This document shows positions 26,037-35,608 of a stretch of DNA of 64,000 nucleotides, piece by piece. Made by a program: the position numbers and the translations under genes. How positions within the stretch are numbered: position 1 is the stretch's first letter; every line of letters begins with the position of its first letter. Location: the NCBI RefSeq assembly GCF_015558675.1, contig NZ_JADMOL010000001.1, positions 107,324 to 171,323 on the forward strand, in the 5' to 3' direction. The DNA is from Paenibacillus sp. 1001270B_150601_E10. GTDB taxonomy: Bacteria; Bacillota; Bacilli; Paenibacillales; Paenibacillaceae. The notes beneath the pieces are model-generated. The model was not told the DNA's origin. It was given only the letters and a program-made list of their open reading frames with translations, and ran no database searches.

Positions 26037-26065
26037 AGCCCCAGAAGCCAGACGGCTCTAGGGCT
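26037..26065 (-). terminator. Terminator of glnRA
   Basis: AGCCCTAGAGCC/GGCTTCTGGGGCT stem with GTCT loop, followed on the minus strand by TTTTTAT. Confidence 0.8.
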
Positions 26066-26072
26066 GAAAAAA

Positions 26073-27401
26073 TTAATATAAGGTCATGTATTGATCGCGT
26101 TCCCATTGATGAACTTGAGTGCGGTACATATCCCACTCGATTTCTTTCAACTCATAGAAATGCTGTAGGGCATGTTCGCCAAGTGCATCACAGATCGTCT
26201 CATCGCGAAGCAACTCATCCAGAGCTTCCTTCAAGCTTGCTGGCAAGCTAGGAATGCCTTCAGCAATACGCTCTTCTTCTGTCATAACATAGATGTTGCG
26301 GTCTGTCGGTGCTGGAAGCTTGGATTGCTCCTTAATACCACTAAGACCTGCTTTAAGAATAACAGCAAGAACCAGGTAAGGGTTCGCGGAAGGGTCTGGG
26401 TTACGTACTTCGATACGCGTGCTAAGCCCGCGAGAAGCAGGAATACGAATCATTGGGCTGCGGTTACTAGCAGACCAAGCGACATAGCAAGGCGCTTCAT
26501 AACCAGGAACAAGACGCTTGTAAGAGTTCACCGTCGGGTTCGAAATTGCCGCAAAGCTGCGTGCATGCTTCATAATACCAGCCATGAAATAACGAGCATC
26601 CGTGCTTAATCCAAGGGAATCGGATTCATCCACAAATGCATTCTCTGCACCTTTGAACAAGGAGATGTTGCAGTGCATACCAGAGCCGTTCACGCCGAAC
26701 AATGGCTTTGCCATAAATGTCGCATGAAGTCCATGCTGACGAGCAATAGTCTTCACGACCAATTTGAAGGTTTGAATTTGGTCAGCCGCTTTGATCGCGT
26801 CCGCATACTTGAAGTCGATCTCGTGCTGGCCTGGTGCAACCTCGTGGTGAGAAGCTTCGATCTCAAAGCCCATTTCTTCAAGCTTCAATACGATCTCACG
26901 ACGGCAGTTCTCACCAAGATCAGTAGGAGCCAAGTCGAAATAACCACCTTGGTCATTCAATTCAGTAGTAGGGTTACCCTTTTCATCCGTTTTGAAAAGG
27001 AAGAATTCTGGTTCAGGACCAACGTTCATTGCCGTAAAGCCCATTTCTTCTGCTTCTTTCAACACACGCTTCAGAATTCCACGAGGACATCCTGCGAATG
27101 GCGTTCCATCCGGCATGTAAACATCGCAAATCATACGTGCCACTCGATCTTCTTGTACCCAAGGGAATACAACCCAAGTATCAAGATCCGGTACAAGATA
27201 CATATCGGATTCTTCGATACGGACATAACCTTCGATGGAGGATCCATCAAACATCATTTTGTTGTCGAGTGCTTTTTGAAGTTGGCTCGTAGGAATTTCT
27301 ACGTTCTTGATCGTTCCAAGCAGATCCGTAAATTGCAAGCGAATAAAACGGACATTTTGTTCCTCGGCAATGCGCATAATATCTTCTTTAGTGTAACCCA
27401 C
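26073..27401 (-). CDS. glnA: Type I glutamine synthetase
   Basis: Ammonia-assimilating ATP-dependent ligase of the GSI-alpha Bacillus type, 442 residues. Signature regions are present: [35 protein letters not shown], the Mg-binding [34 protein letters not shown] and RSPMIRIP. The GTG at 27401 lies nine bases after AAGGAG; the upstream in-frame TTG overlaps that site. It is the second gene of the glnRA operon and lacks the adenylylation-type control of proteobacterial enzymes; feedback-inhibited GlnA is expected to control GlnR, as in B. subtilis. Confidence 0.97.
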   Translation of the reverse strand: MGYTKEDIMRIAEEQNVRFIRLQFTDLLGTIKNVEIPTSQLQKALDNKMMFDGSSIEGYVRIEESDMYLVPDLDTWVVFPWVQEDRVARMICDVYMPDGTPFAGCPRGILKRVLKEAEEMGFTAMNVGPEPEFFLFKTDEKGNPTTELNDQGGYFDLAPTDLGENCRREIVLKLEEMGFEIEASHHEVAPGQHEIDFKYADAIKAADQIQTFKLVVKTIARQHGLHATFMAKPLFGVNGSGMHCNISLFKGAENAFVDESDSLGLSTDARYFMAGIMKHARSFAAISNPTVNSYKRLVPGYEAPCYVAWSASNRSPMIRIPASRGLSTRIEVRNPDPSANPYLVLAVILKAGLSGIKEQSKLPAPTDRNIYVMTEEERIAEGIPSLPASLKEALDELLRDETICDALGEHALQHFYELKEIEWDMYRTQVHQWERDQYMTLY

Positions 27402-27467
27402 GACATACAACTCCTTTTAGCTAACAATACTAGAATATAAAACTAGAATGAAATTGGACGACTACAA

Positions 27468-27878
27468 CTATTTAGTAAAAAAACGAGACAACTCCCCTTG
27501 AATCAAAGACACCTGCCCCGGTCTTTTTCCGGTCATTAACTGCTGCTTCAAGATACGATGCAGCTGCATATCGGATAATTCCTTGCGTTTCGTTTCAGAG
27601 TCATCATTGAGGACCGTTGCCTCATCTGATCCCTTCGACACCGGATCCAGCACTTGCTTGATTCCGGCAATGTTTACGCCCTTCTCAATTAATGCCTTGA
27701 TCTCCAACAAACGTTCGACATCATTAAATGAGAACAAGCGTTGGTTCCCTGAAGTTCGCGCTGGCATAATGAGTTCATGCTGCTCATAGTACCGAATTTG
27801 ACGTGCGGTCAAATCAGTCAACTTCATTACGATGCCGATTGGAAACAACGCCATATTTCTGCGAATCTCATCACCCAT
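27468..27878 (-). CDS. glnR: MerR-family nitrogen regulator GlnR
   Basis: A 136-residue repressor with an N-terminal winged helix (VMKLTDLTARQIRYYEQHELIMPART), a dimerisation helix and a C-terminal tail that senses feedback-inhibited GlnA. It represses glnRA and other nitrogen genes under excess nitrogen. Two TGTNA-N7-TNACA-type sites lie on its own promoter, so autorepression is expected. GAAGG lies ten bases before the ATG. Confidence 0.95.
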   Translation of the reverse strand: MGDEIRRNMALFPIGIVMKLTDLTARQIRYYEQHELIMPARTSGNQRLFSFNDVERLLEIKALIEKGVNIAGIKQVLDPVSKGSDEATVLNDDSETKRKELSDMQLHRILKQQLMTGKRPGQVSLIQGELSRFFTK

Positions 27879-27921
27879 CGCTCATCAACCTTCCTCATCA
27901 AGATTACCAATCCTATTTTCC

Positions 27922-27971
27922 ATCATACTCCTCGGAAGCATACGTGTCAAGCTATGTTAGAATAACTCACA
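27922..27971 (-). promoter_or_regulatory. glnRA promoter with two GlnR boxes
   Basis: On the minus strand TTGACA (27945-27950) and TATGAT (27922-27927) are 17 bases apart. Box 1 at 27955-27971 (TGTTA-GAATAAC-TCACA on the plus strand) matches TGTNAN7TNACA perfectly and lies just upstream of the -35. Box 2 at 27945-27961 (TGTCA-AGCTATG-TTAGA) has one mismatch and overlaps the -35. Confidence 0.85.
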
Positions 27972-28078
27972 ACCAAATTCCGGAGATCGTTTTTCCTAGT
28001 TGTACCATTCATTCTAGTTCGCTAAAAGGAGCCTGTACTACCTATTAAACCAGCTATTTCAAGAACATTCAAAGCTTA

Positions 28079-29347
28079 TTAAATTGAACCTGGAAGAACG
28101 AGCAAATTGCGCTCAATCATCGTCTGAAGCGCCATCAGCGCTCCGAGCTTCGCATGTGCATAAGTAAGGCCACCCTGCATATACGCCGTATAGGGCTCTC
28201 GAATCGGGGCGTCAGCCGATAGTTCTAAGCTGCCCCCTTGAATAAAGGTACCTGCAGCCATAATAACAGGGTGTTCGTACCCTGGCATTGCCCATGGCTC
28301 AGGAACAACGTGAGCATCAACCGCTGAAGCACGCTGTATGCCTTGCACAAAGGCAATAAGGTGCTCTGCCGTATCAAAGCGCAGGGCTTGAATCAAGTCT
28401 GTTCGAGGACTGGACCAATGAGGCGATGTCTCATATCCCAGCTCTTCGAACAAAGCAGCTGCAAATACGCTTCCACGCACGGCTTGTCCAACCATAGCAG
28501 GGGCAAGGAATAAGCCTTGATACATGGAGCGAATCGCCCCAAGCATAGCTCCTACCTCACTGCCGATTCCTGGTGCAGTTAGCCGCTGAGCAGCCTTCTC
28601 CACCAAATCACGTCTTCCAGCAATATAGCCACCTGTTGGAGCTATACCGCCTCCTGGATTCTTTATCAATGAGCCCGCAATCAGATCCACACCAACTTCA
28701 GTGGGTTCCTCTAGCTCCGTAAATTCTCCATAACAGTTGTCTGCGAATATAATCAAATCACTACGGATCTCTCTCACCCGCTTCACCATGTCCCCAATTT
28801 GCTGAACAGTAAAGGAGGCTCTCCAGTCATAGCCTCTTGAGCGCTGAATGCCAATCACTTTCGTGCGCTCGGTGATTTCGCTTTTAACAGAAGTCCAATC
28901 TACATTCCCATCTGGCAGAAGCGGAACCATTTTCACGTTAATGCCCCAATCTGCAAGCGAGCCTGTACCATCATGCTCCTTCCCAATCACTTTATGTAAT
29001 GTATCATAAGGCGAGCCTGTAATGTACAGCAGCTCATCGCCTGGGCGCAATACAGCAAACAAAGCAATCGATATTGTATGCGTGCCTGATACAAAATGTG
29101 GTCGTACTAATGCCGCTTCTGCACCGAATACATCCGCGTACACTTCATCCAGCACCTCTCGGCCGCGATCGTTATAGCCATAGCCCGTGGAATTGGCAAA
29201 ATGATAATCACTTACCTTGTGCTTTTGAAACGCTTGAATGACCTTCCACTGATTCCGTTCTGCGATATGCTCGATCTGACGGGTCATTGGCGAGATTTTT
29301 TGCTCTATCTTTTGCTCCATTGCTTGTAGTTCTGGTGTCCAGTTCAT
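28079..29347 (-). CDS. ynbB: YnbB-type PLP enzyme (methionine gamma-lyase / aluminium-resistance family)
   Basis: A fold-type I PLP protein of about 422 residues. The cofactor lysine is in SLIKNPGGGIAPTGGYI, the conserved aspartate is in FADNCYGEF, and the substrate loop GSPYDTLHKVIG is near the N-terminal third. Family members are annotated as methionine gamma-lyase-like or aluminium-resistance proteins; the true reaction is unsettled. The ATG at 29347 fits family length better than one 30 codons upstream. Position beside glnR matches B. subtilis, but the hflX (ynbA) gene usually next to it is absent. Confidence 0.85.
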   Translation of the reverse strand: MNWTPELQAMEQKIEQKISPMTRQIEHIAERNQWKVIQAFQKHKVSDYHFANSTGYGYNDRGREVLDEVYADVFGAEAALVRPHFVSGTHTISIALFAVLRPGDELLYITGSPYDTLHKVIGKEHDGTGSLADWGINVKMVPLLPDGNVDWTSVKSEITERTKVIGIQRSRGYDWRASFTVQQIGDMVKRVREIRSDLIIFADNCYGEFTELEEPTEVGVDLIAGSLIKNPGGGIAPTGGYIAGRRDLVEKAAQRLTAPGIGSEVGAMLGAIRSMYQGLFLAPAMVGQAVRGSVFAAALFEELGYETSPHWSSPRTDLIQALRFDTAEHLIAFVQGIQRASAVDAHVVPEPWAMPGYEHPVIMAAGTFIQGGSLELSADAPIREPYTAYMQGGLTYAHAKLGALMALQTMIERNLLVLPGSI

Positions 29348-29468
29348 TTGATCTTCGTTTCCCCTTGCTGAATGATTTCCTAATATAAGCATCATCATAA
29401 CATGAATCGTCTGACTTGTTATGTAAAGAATCCTCATGAATTCCTCAGCGCGTTCAGCAAAAATAAAA

Positions 29469-29494
29469 GCTCCCCGTCAATCTGACGTGGGAGC
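29469..29494 (-). terminator. Terminator of spoVK
   Basis: GCTCCCACGTCA and TGACGGGGAGC form the stem; the minus strand continues TTTTATTTTT. Confidence 0.8.
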
Positions 29495-29561
29495 ACGCTG
29501 TCTCGTATACAAGCCGCCGCTCATACTTGCGTATGATACATGCCCTTATATCTAGTATACC

Positions 29562-30545
29562 TTATTTTCGCTCTACTTTTAAATCCTCTGCATGAAGCGA
29601 CATCAACTCTAGCTTCCCGGGAGACAGCTCTGGGTATTGCTGCAAGAGCCTGACAGCTTGATTGCGCATCGCCTTTTCCATCAAATTTCGAACAAATCGC
29701 GCGTTGCTGAAGAGATGTGGCGACATCACCTTTTCTTCTAGAACCATATCCTTCAGTACTGCAAGCGCTTGGGGAACAAGCACATAATCTTGATCCTTTG
29801 CCATTGTCTCTGCAATCTGAAGCAATTGATCCACCTGGTAATCGGGAAAATCGATGTGAATGGGAAAACGAGACGGCAGTCCGGAGTTCGTTTGAATCAA
29901 GGATTCCATTTCATCGGAATAACCGGCTAAGATAAGCACGAACTGGTTTTTATGATCTTCCATGGCCTTGACAAGCGTATCCACGGCCTCCTTGCCAAAG
30001 TCCTTTTCACCGCCGCGTGCCAAGCTGTAAGCTTCATCAATAAACAGCACTCCGCCCATCGACTTCTTCAGCAGATCTCTCGTCTTCTGAGCCGTATGGC
30101 CAATATACTCCCCAACCAAGTCCGCCCGCTCCGCTTCTATCAAATGCCCTTTGCTCAAGATTCCTAGCTGTTGAAACATCTTCGCCATTATGCGTGCGAC
30201 TGTTGTCTTTCCCGTCCCAGGGTTGCCTTTAAAAAGCATATGATACACTTGATTCGGGCTTGTTAATCCAGCTTGCGCTCGTCTTTGGTTCATCTGAATC
30301 ATGGCATAAAGCTCAAAAGCGATATCCTTAATATGCTGGAGACCGATTAACCGATCAAACTCTTTGCTTATTTCTGCAAACGTATGATGCCGCTCCAGAT
30401 CTATGCCAGTTGAGCTCTTCTCAGCGTTTGTATTCGCTGTTTGGGGTTGATCATACGGCCTAAGCACCACATTAATTTGACGGGACGGACGATTCTGCGT
30501 TACTGGATCAGTAGAAGCCTGGGCCGCCTGAGAACGACTATGCAT
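29562..30545 (-). CDS. spoVK: Stage V sporulation protein K, AAA+ ATPase
   Basis: A 327-residue CbbX/SpoVK-type AAA+ ATPase. Walker A is FKGNPGTGKTTV, Walker B is GVLFIDEAYSLA, sensor 1 lies in ILAGYSDEM and the arginine finger region in SGLPSRFPIHIDFPD. The N-terminal 70 residues are polar and probably flexible. In B. subtilis SpoVK is needed for late spore maturation. The ATG at 30545 follows GAGGGTG; the longer frame has a hydrophobic, unlikely extension. It has its own terminator before ynbB. Confidence 0.92.
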   Translation of the reverse strand: MHSRSQAAQASTDPVTQNRPSRQINVVLRPYDQPQTANTNAEKSSTGIDLERHHTFAEISKEFDRLIGLQHIKDIAFELYAMIQMNQRRAQAGLTSPNQVYHMLFKGNPGTGKTTVARIMAKMFQQLGILSKGHLIEAERADLVGEYIGHTAQKTRDLLKKSMGGVLFIDEAYSLARGGEKDFGKEAVDTLVKAMEDHKNQFVLILAGYSDEMESLIQTNSGLPSRFPIHIDFPDYQVDQLLQIAETMAKDQDYVLVPQALAVLKDMVLEEKVMSPHLFSNARFVRNLMEKAMRNQAVRLLQQYPELSPGKLELMSLHAEDLKVERK

Positions 30546-30647
30546 AAGACTCACCCTCTCGACAATCATCAAAATGCTTAGAGCCATTTTAAAAGTCCTA
30601 GCCACTAAAGCCAGCATATGCTAGCGATTCTCAGGTTATTAGAAGAA

Positions 30648-31310
30648 TTACAGCCACAACTCGTCCCATTTCCATTTTGTATAGGCTAAGGTTTCCCTAC
30701 TGAAATATTTGATCGGCGATAGGACCTGACTGCTCACGGTTTCTACATTCACATACGAATAGCCGAGCTTTTCAGCAATTTCTCGTGCACGCGTCCCATG
30801 AAAATCATGCGTGATGATGGTAACTGTGCTTTCATCACCTGCATTCATTTTCGTCAATAGGGGCTGTGTAAATTTAAGATTTTCCAGAGTGCTCGTTGAC
30901 TCATTCTCTAAATGTATATGTTCAGGAGGGATGCCATGCTCTATTAAATAGTTTCTGCTGCCTTCTGCTTCTGAGTATGGATCACTCTGATGTCCTTTTC
31001 CACCTGTCACAATAATCTCTTTGAACCTACCTTGGTTATAGAGCTCAACAGCGAGCTGCAATCGTTCTGTTAATCCCGGACTAGGACGTTCTCCCCACAT
31101 GGCTGCACCAAGAACGATCCCAACATCCGTAGGATCATGCGTGGATGCACCACCTGCCTTCGCGATTTGCAGCTGAGTGTAGCCTGTCCAGCCAATCCCA
31201 ATTAACACAATAATAAGCAGAGATATAATCACCTTCGGAATACGCCGCTTGCGCCCGCCTCCCTGCCGAATAAGAGAGCGAGGGTTTGAAACATCTTTGC
31301 CAGAATACAT
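30648..31310 (-). CDS. YdcF/DUF218 membrane-anchored protein
   Basis: A 220-residue protein with a basic N-terminus, one signal-anchor segment (VIISLLIIVLIGIGWTGYT) and an extracytoplasmic DUF218 domain (VGIVLGAAMWGERPSPGLTERL, IIVTGGKGH, ENESTSTLENLKF, TIITHDFHGTRA). Related proteins (SanA, YdcF, ElyC) act around envelope polymer or lipid-carrier metabolism. GGAGGTG lies eight bases before the ATG at 31310. It is upstream of spoVK and downstream of the PBP gene, separated from the latter by a terminator. Confidence 0.85.
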   Translation of the reverse strand: MYSGKDVSNPRSLIRQGGGRKRRIPKVIISLLIIVLIGIGWTGYTQLQIAKAGGASTHDPTDVGIVLGAAMWGERPSPGLTERLQLAVELYNQGRFKEIIVTGGKGHQSDPYSEAEGSRNYLIEHGIPPEHIHLENESTSTLENLKFTQPLLTKMNAGDESTVTIITHDFHGTRAREIAEKLGYSYVNVETVSSQVLSPIKYFSRETLAYTKWKWDELWL

Positions 31311-31337
31311 GCTGCATTCACCTCCTAGATGGGGAAA

Positions 31338-31368
31338 AAGAGGACACAAGCGTCTTGTTGTCCTCTTT
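31338..31368 (-). terminator. Terminator of the PBP gene
   Basis: AAAGAGGACAACAAG and CTTGTGTCCTCTTT pair with one bulge; the minus strand continues TTTCCCC. It overlaps the leader of the YdcF-like gene. Confidence 0.65.
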
Positions 31369-31403
31369 CTCTTCTGTTCATGGATTAAGTTAAAGTTACA
31401 TCA

Positions 31404-34052
31404 TTATGCTGCAGGCTGCTCTTGCTGCACGTCGACTTCTCCATCGGTTCCGGGGTCAATCGTGTTGGTATCGCCATTCGTTTCTGTAGATCCGTCTCCT
31501 TCTCCACCTGAATTGCCGTTACCACCACTATTACCGTTGCCATTTCCGTTATTGCCACTGCCATTATTTCCTGAGTTGCCGCCCTGTTCACCGTTGCCTT
31601 CTTGCGAACCTCCGCCTGGCTCTTGGCCGCCATTGTTGCCATTGCCATTTCCGCCATCTGGTGGAGTTACTTCTCCACCAGGCTCATTAGGATCTGTTGG
31701 ATCTGTAGGCGGAACATTCGGATCAACTGGAGGCTCCACACTCTCGTCAGCCGGGATGGAAACCGATACTTCGCTCGACTTGCCATATTCATCAGGATTA
31801 TCGTCGCTTGTCGCCGTTACATAGTACGTATACGACTGGCCTGGGAACACTCCTATATCTTCTGCATTCCGTACAGCAACATCTGCTAGGATCTTCGTGA
31901 ACTGCTGCTCTTCAGCAGATTTGCGGTATACATGATACTTCACATTGGATCCTTCAATGGCATTCCAGGTAAGCGATACGGTTTTCGTATTTTCAGAATA
32001 AGAAGCGGATAATCCGCCAATAGATGCTTGCGGTTTCTCAACTGGCTTATCCTCAACATTATTTGGCTTGCCGAAGCTTCCGCCATCTACACCAGCAAGC
32101 GCCTTGCTCATTATTTTGCTGAATAGTGCCGCTGGCTGACCGCTGCTTCCCTTCATAACATGATCTTTATCGGTCTTGTCGTATCCCATCCACACCGCTG
32201 CTGTCCATTGCGGTGTGTAACCGACAAACCAGAAATCACGGCTTCCAGAACCATTGTAGCCTGGGATGGAATGCTGCGTGGAACCTGTCTTGCCTGCTAC
32301 TGGACGATCCATCTGAGCAGCACGACCTGTACCGCTGCGTACAACTTCCTCCATCATTTGCGTCATGTAATAAGCGGTTTGTTCCTTCATGACTCGTTTT
32401 GCTTTTTCAGCCTTGTAGGCATATACCTGCTTGCCGTTGCGGTCATCAATCTTCTTGATGCTGTAGGAATCGTAATGGATTCCTCCATTCGCAAATGCAT
32501 TATAGGCCTCCGCCATTTCAATTGGGGTTGCCCCTCTCGTCAAACCGCCAAGCGCAATCGAAAGGTTATAGTCTTCGTCATCAAGATCAATGCCCATGTT
32601 TTTCGCAAAATCAAAACCATTCTTAAGCCCAATTTCATTCAACAGCCAAACGGCTGGCAAGTTCGTCGAACGCTTCACTGCCTCTGTCATTTCAATCGCA
32701 CCAACGTACTTATTGCTGCCAAGGTCAGTTGGACAGTAATTGCCGAAGCATTGCTTATCATCTCTAAGTGTCGACCAAGGGAAGTATTCCCCGGATTCAA
32801 TCGCTGGCGCATAAGAGACAATTGGCTTAAAGGAGGAACCTGGCTGTCTCTTAACAGTTACCCGGTTCAGTCCCTTGACGGCATAATCGCGACCACCCAT
32901 CATCGCAACAATCGCACCATTAGAGTGGTCAGTAATGACCATTGCACTTTGAGAAAGCACATCCGTGTTGCTCTCTTCAAAGTTATCCGCATTTTGGTAT
33001 TCCTCAAACATCGCTTTTTGCGCTTGACTATCCATCGTCGTGTAGATTTGGTAGCCACCGCGGCGAAGCTGGTCCTCCGTCAAGCCTGTACGTTCCTCCA
33101 CTTCCTCCATCATGTAGTCAATAAAGGATTGGTATGCAGAAGTACCGGAGGATGTGCTGCCCTCTTTCTTCGAAGGCGCCATCGTTGGATCGTACTCCAC
33201 TTTCTTCGCTTCTTGGAACTCCTCTTCGGTAATGAATCCTTGTTCCTTCATCAAGCTCAGTACGACGTTTCTGCGCTCCTTGGAACGCTCAGGATTCCGA
33301 AGTGGGCTATAGTGTGAAGGCGCCTTTGGAATAGCCGCCAGCGTCGCCATTTGCCACACCTCAAGATCATTAAGATCCTTTATGCCGAAATAGGTATAGG
33401 CTGCTGCCTTAATGCCATATGCCCCGCTGCCGAAATAAATGCGGTTCAAGTACATGGTGAGTATTTCGTCCTTCGTATAGTGATTCTCAATCGCTAATGC
33501 GATGGACATCTCCGTCGCCTTACGGAAAAATGTTTTATCCGAAGACAAGAACATATTTTTGGCAAGCTGCTGCGTAATGGTACTACCACCCTCAACCAAT
33601 CCGCCAGCCATAACGTCCTTTACCATCGCACGGCCGATGGACCATAAATCCACACCTGCGTGCTCATAGAATCGACGGTCTTCTGTCGCCACGAAAGCAT
33701 CTTCGACCTTCTTCGGAATTTCTCCTGGTTCAGCAATCTCACGATTGCTCTCTGCGGCGCCAATCTTACCTAGCTCGACTCCCTTCCGATCATAGATCGT
33801 AGAGGCGACAGCCAGCTCGAACATATCCTGTTCCCGATATTCATTCATTAATCGTTCGCCATTTAGTAATATAAATAAATAACCGCCTACCGCACAAAAA
33901 ACAGCAAACGTAGTGGTGAAAAACATTAGCCACCAAGTCTTCTTCCAAGTCCAGCGCTTCTTAGGCTTCGGCGCTTGCTTGCGCTGATTAGAAGCCTGCG
34001 ATCGACTGGGACGTTGTGGATGAGAACGTGATCGATAATCTTCTCTAGACAT
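31404..34052 (-). CDS. Penicillin-binding protein 1A, transglycosylase/transpeptidase
   Basis: An 882-residue bifunctional class A PBP that polymerises and cross-links peptidoglycan. It has a basic cytoplasmic tail and a TM segment at about 40-64. The GT51 domain carries catalytic Glu124 in ATEDRRFYEHAG and EGGSTITQQLAKN. The transpeptidase has SSFK, SxN (STN) and KTGS motifs. A fibronectin-III-like domain follows (SASYSENTKTVSLTW ... YTYYVTATSDD), then a Gly/Asn/Pro-rich tail of about 100 residues with NGN/NSG repeats. The tail and FN3 domain are typical of PonA-type PBPs of spore formers. Flanked by hfq and a terminator. Confidence 0.95.
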   Translation of the reverse strand: MSREDYRSRSHPQRPSRSQASNQRKQAPKPKKRWTWKKTWWLMFFTTTFAVFCAVGGYLFILLNGERLMNEYREQDMFELAVASTIYDRKGVELGKIGAAESNREIAEPGEIPKKVEDAFVATEDRRFYEHAGVDLWSIGRAMVKDVMAGGLVEGGSTITQQLAKNMFLSSDKTFFRKATEMSIALAIENHYTKDEILTMYLNRIYFGSGAYGIKAAAYTYFGIKDLNDLEVWQMATLAAIPKAPSHYSPLRNPERSKERRNVVLSLMKEQGFITEEEFQEAKKVEYDPTMAPSKKEGSTSSGTSAYQSFIDYMMEEVEERTGLTEDQLRRGGYQIYTTMDSQAQKAMFEEYQNADNFEESNTDVLSQSAMVITDHSNGAIVAMMGGRDYAVKGLNRVTVKRQPGSSFKPIVSYAPAIESGEYFPWSTLRDDKQCFGNYCPTDLGSNKYVGAIEMTEAVKRSTNLPAVWLLNEIGLKNGFDFAKNMGIDLDDEDYNLSIALGGLTRGATPIEMAEAYNAFANGGIHYDSYSIKKIDDRNGKQVYAYKAEKAKRVMKEQTAYYMTQMMEEVVRSGTGRAAQMDRPVAGKTGSTQHSIPGYNGSGSRDFWFVGYTPQWTAAVWMGYDKTDKDHVMKGSSGQPAALFSKIMSKALAGVDGGSFGKPNNVEDKPVEKPQASIGGLSASYSENTKTVSLTWNAIEGSNVKYHVYRKSAEEQQFTKILADVAVRNAEDIGVFPGQSYTYYVTATSDDNPDEYGKSSEVSVSIPADESVEPPVDPNVPPTDPTDPNEPGGEVTPPDGGNGNGNNGGQEPGGGSQEGNGEQGGNSGNNGSGNNGNGNGNSGGNGNSGGEGDGSTETNGDTNTIDPGTDGEVDVQQEQPAA

Positions 34053-34229
34053 TCTTTCCGACTCCCTTTTCCCTTAAAATGCTCTATCTTTCTATACGTG
34101 GATACCCAATAACCATGACTTTGTAACAAGTCCCTCCGCGTTGAACCATGAATGACAGATTCATGCCTATCTGACGGACTAGGGTAAGTATAACCCTTCA
34201 TCACCGTCAAAAGGTTACATGAATGAAAA

Positions 34230-34252
34230 GAACAACCCTGTTGGGGTTGTTC
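34230..34252 (-). terminator. Terminator of hfq
   Basis: GAACAACCC and GGGTTGTTC pair around CAACA; on the minus strand TTTTCATT follows. Confidence 0.7.
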
Positions 34253-34363
34253 TCATCAGAGTTCTATCCTATTAGACGTTTCATTTTCAATAAAGTTTCA
34301 AAAACTCTTCTGCTTTCAAGGCTCAACCAGTATGAAACGGACAGGATAGCATCTCGTTTCTTC

Positions 34364-34603
34364 TTACGATTCTGCAGAGTTGTCCTGCATCAAGGATACA
34401 TTGCGCATTGGCGTAAAGGTAGAGATGGCATGCTTAAATACCATCTGTTGACGTCCGTCACTGTCGATGACGATCGTGTAGTTATCAAAGGCACGAATAA
34501 TGCCTCTGATTTGGAAACCATTCGTCAAATATACGGTTACTGGAATGCTTTCCTTGCGCAATTGGTTCAAAAACGTATCTTGGATATTAATAGGCTTGTT
34601 CAT
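34364..34603 (-). CDS. hfq: RNA chaperone Hfq
   Basis: A 79-residue Sm-like protein with [13 protein letters not shown] at the N-terminus, the Sm1 region [23 protein letters not shown] and the Sm2 motif VFKHAISTF (the KH variant of the family). Forms hexamers that bind small RNAs and mRNA A-rich sites. It lies downstream of miaA, as in most bacteria, about 50 bases after its stop. Confidence 0.96.
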   Translation of the reverse strand: MNKPINIQDTFLNQLRKESIPVTVYLTNGFQIRGIIRAFDNYTIVIDSDGRQQMVFKHAISTFTPMRNVSLMQDNSAES

Positions 34604-34654
34604 CGTCCGTAACCCCCATCATCATTCAGATTGTGTTGAAATATATTCAACCTC

Positions 34655-35608
34655 TTACCGAAACTTTCCTGCTGTAAGCTCGCAAATTTCTAACAATTGT
34701 TGTTCGTACTTCGAACTGTCCGTTACATCCAACCATTGAATATCCTTCATATGACGGAACCAGGACAGCTGACGCTTGGCAAATCTGCGTGTATCTCGCT
34801 TCAGCAATGAGACAGCAGCTTCATATGACATCTCGCCTTCTAGGTAGGCCGCAATCTCCTTGTAACCGAGTCCTTGCATGGAAGTCATTTGCCGGGTATA
34901 GCCCAGATCAAGCAGGTGTTGAACCTCTTGAACTAGACCTTCCTCAAGCATAAGATCAATTCGATCCTCTATTCGTTTATATAGCAATTGCCTATCCATT
35001 GTCAAACCAATCATGAATAAGTCGTACTTGGGCTCGCGCTTTTGCCCAGCCAGCTGATCAGACATCTTGCTGCCAGTGAGATGGTAAATTTCCAGCGCAC
35101 GGATGATTCTGCGCACATCATTCGGATGCAGGCGAGCCGCGGACTCAGGATCCACTTCATTCAGCTTGGCATGTAGGGCTTCGTTCCCATGCTTCGAGGC
35201 ATACTCAGCCATCTCGCTGCGGAATGCCTCATCGGACCCCTCTTCACTGAATTCGAATCCGTAGCAAACGGACTCTACGTAAAGGCCTGTACCACCGACG
35301 ATAAATGGAATGCTGCCGCGATCACATATTTCCTCAATTAGAACCGAGCAGCGCTCTTGAAATTCCGCCACTGAAAATGGTTCATCCGGCTCATGAATAT
35401 CCATCATGTGGTGCACAATTCCTTCTTGCTCTGAAGCAGGCAGCTTCGCAGTGCCGATGTCCATTTTCCGATACACCTGCATGCTGTCGCCTGAAATAAT
35501 CTCTGCGTTAACATGCTTCGCAAGCTGCAGGCTCAGCTTCGTTTTGCCGACTGCCGTAGGACCGACAAGCACGAGAAGTGGACGCTTGGCATTAGTTGTT
35601 ATCGGCAA
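34655..35608 (-). CDS. miaA: tRNA dimethylallyltransferase
   Basis: A 317-residue enzyme that adds dimethylallyl to A37 of tRNAs reading UNN codons. The P-loop is LVGPTAVGKTKL; conserved GDSMQVYR, GGTGLYVES and RDTRRFAKRQLSWFR motifs are present. It starts with TTG at 35608 behind GGAGTGA and overlaps the end of the upstream methyltransferase gene by 17 bases, implying translational coupling. Part of the mutS-mutL-...-miaA-hfq block. Confidence 0.95.
   Translation of the reverse strand: MPITTNAKRPLLVLVGPTAVGKTKLSLQLAKHVNAEIISGDSMQVYRKMDIGTAKLPASEQEGIVHHMMDIHEPDEPFSVAEFQERCSVLIEEICDRGSIPFIVGGTGLYVESVCYGFEFSEEGSDEAFRSEMAEYASKHGNEALHAKLNEVDPESAARLHPNDVRRIIRALEIYHLTGSKMSDQLAGQKREPKYDLFMIGLTMDRQLLYKRIEDRIDLMLEEGLVQEVQHLLDLGYTRQMTSMQGLGYKEIAAYLEGEMSYEAAVSLLKRDTRRFAKRQLSWFRHMKDIQWLDVTDSSKYEQQLLEICELTAGKFR

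Noticed and set aside
26673..27440. A 255-codon plus-strand ORF
   Set aside because: Antisense to glnA with biased composition and no recognisable domain.
32160..33317. A 385-codon plus-strand ORF
   Set aside because: Fully antisense to the PBP gene; Cys/His/Arg-rich composition typical of a shadow frame, no family motifs.
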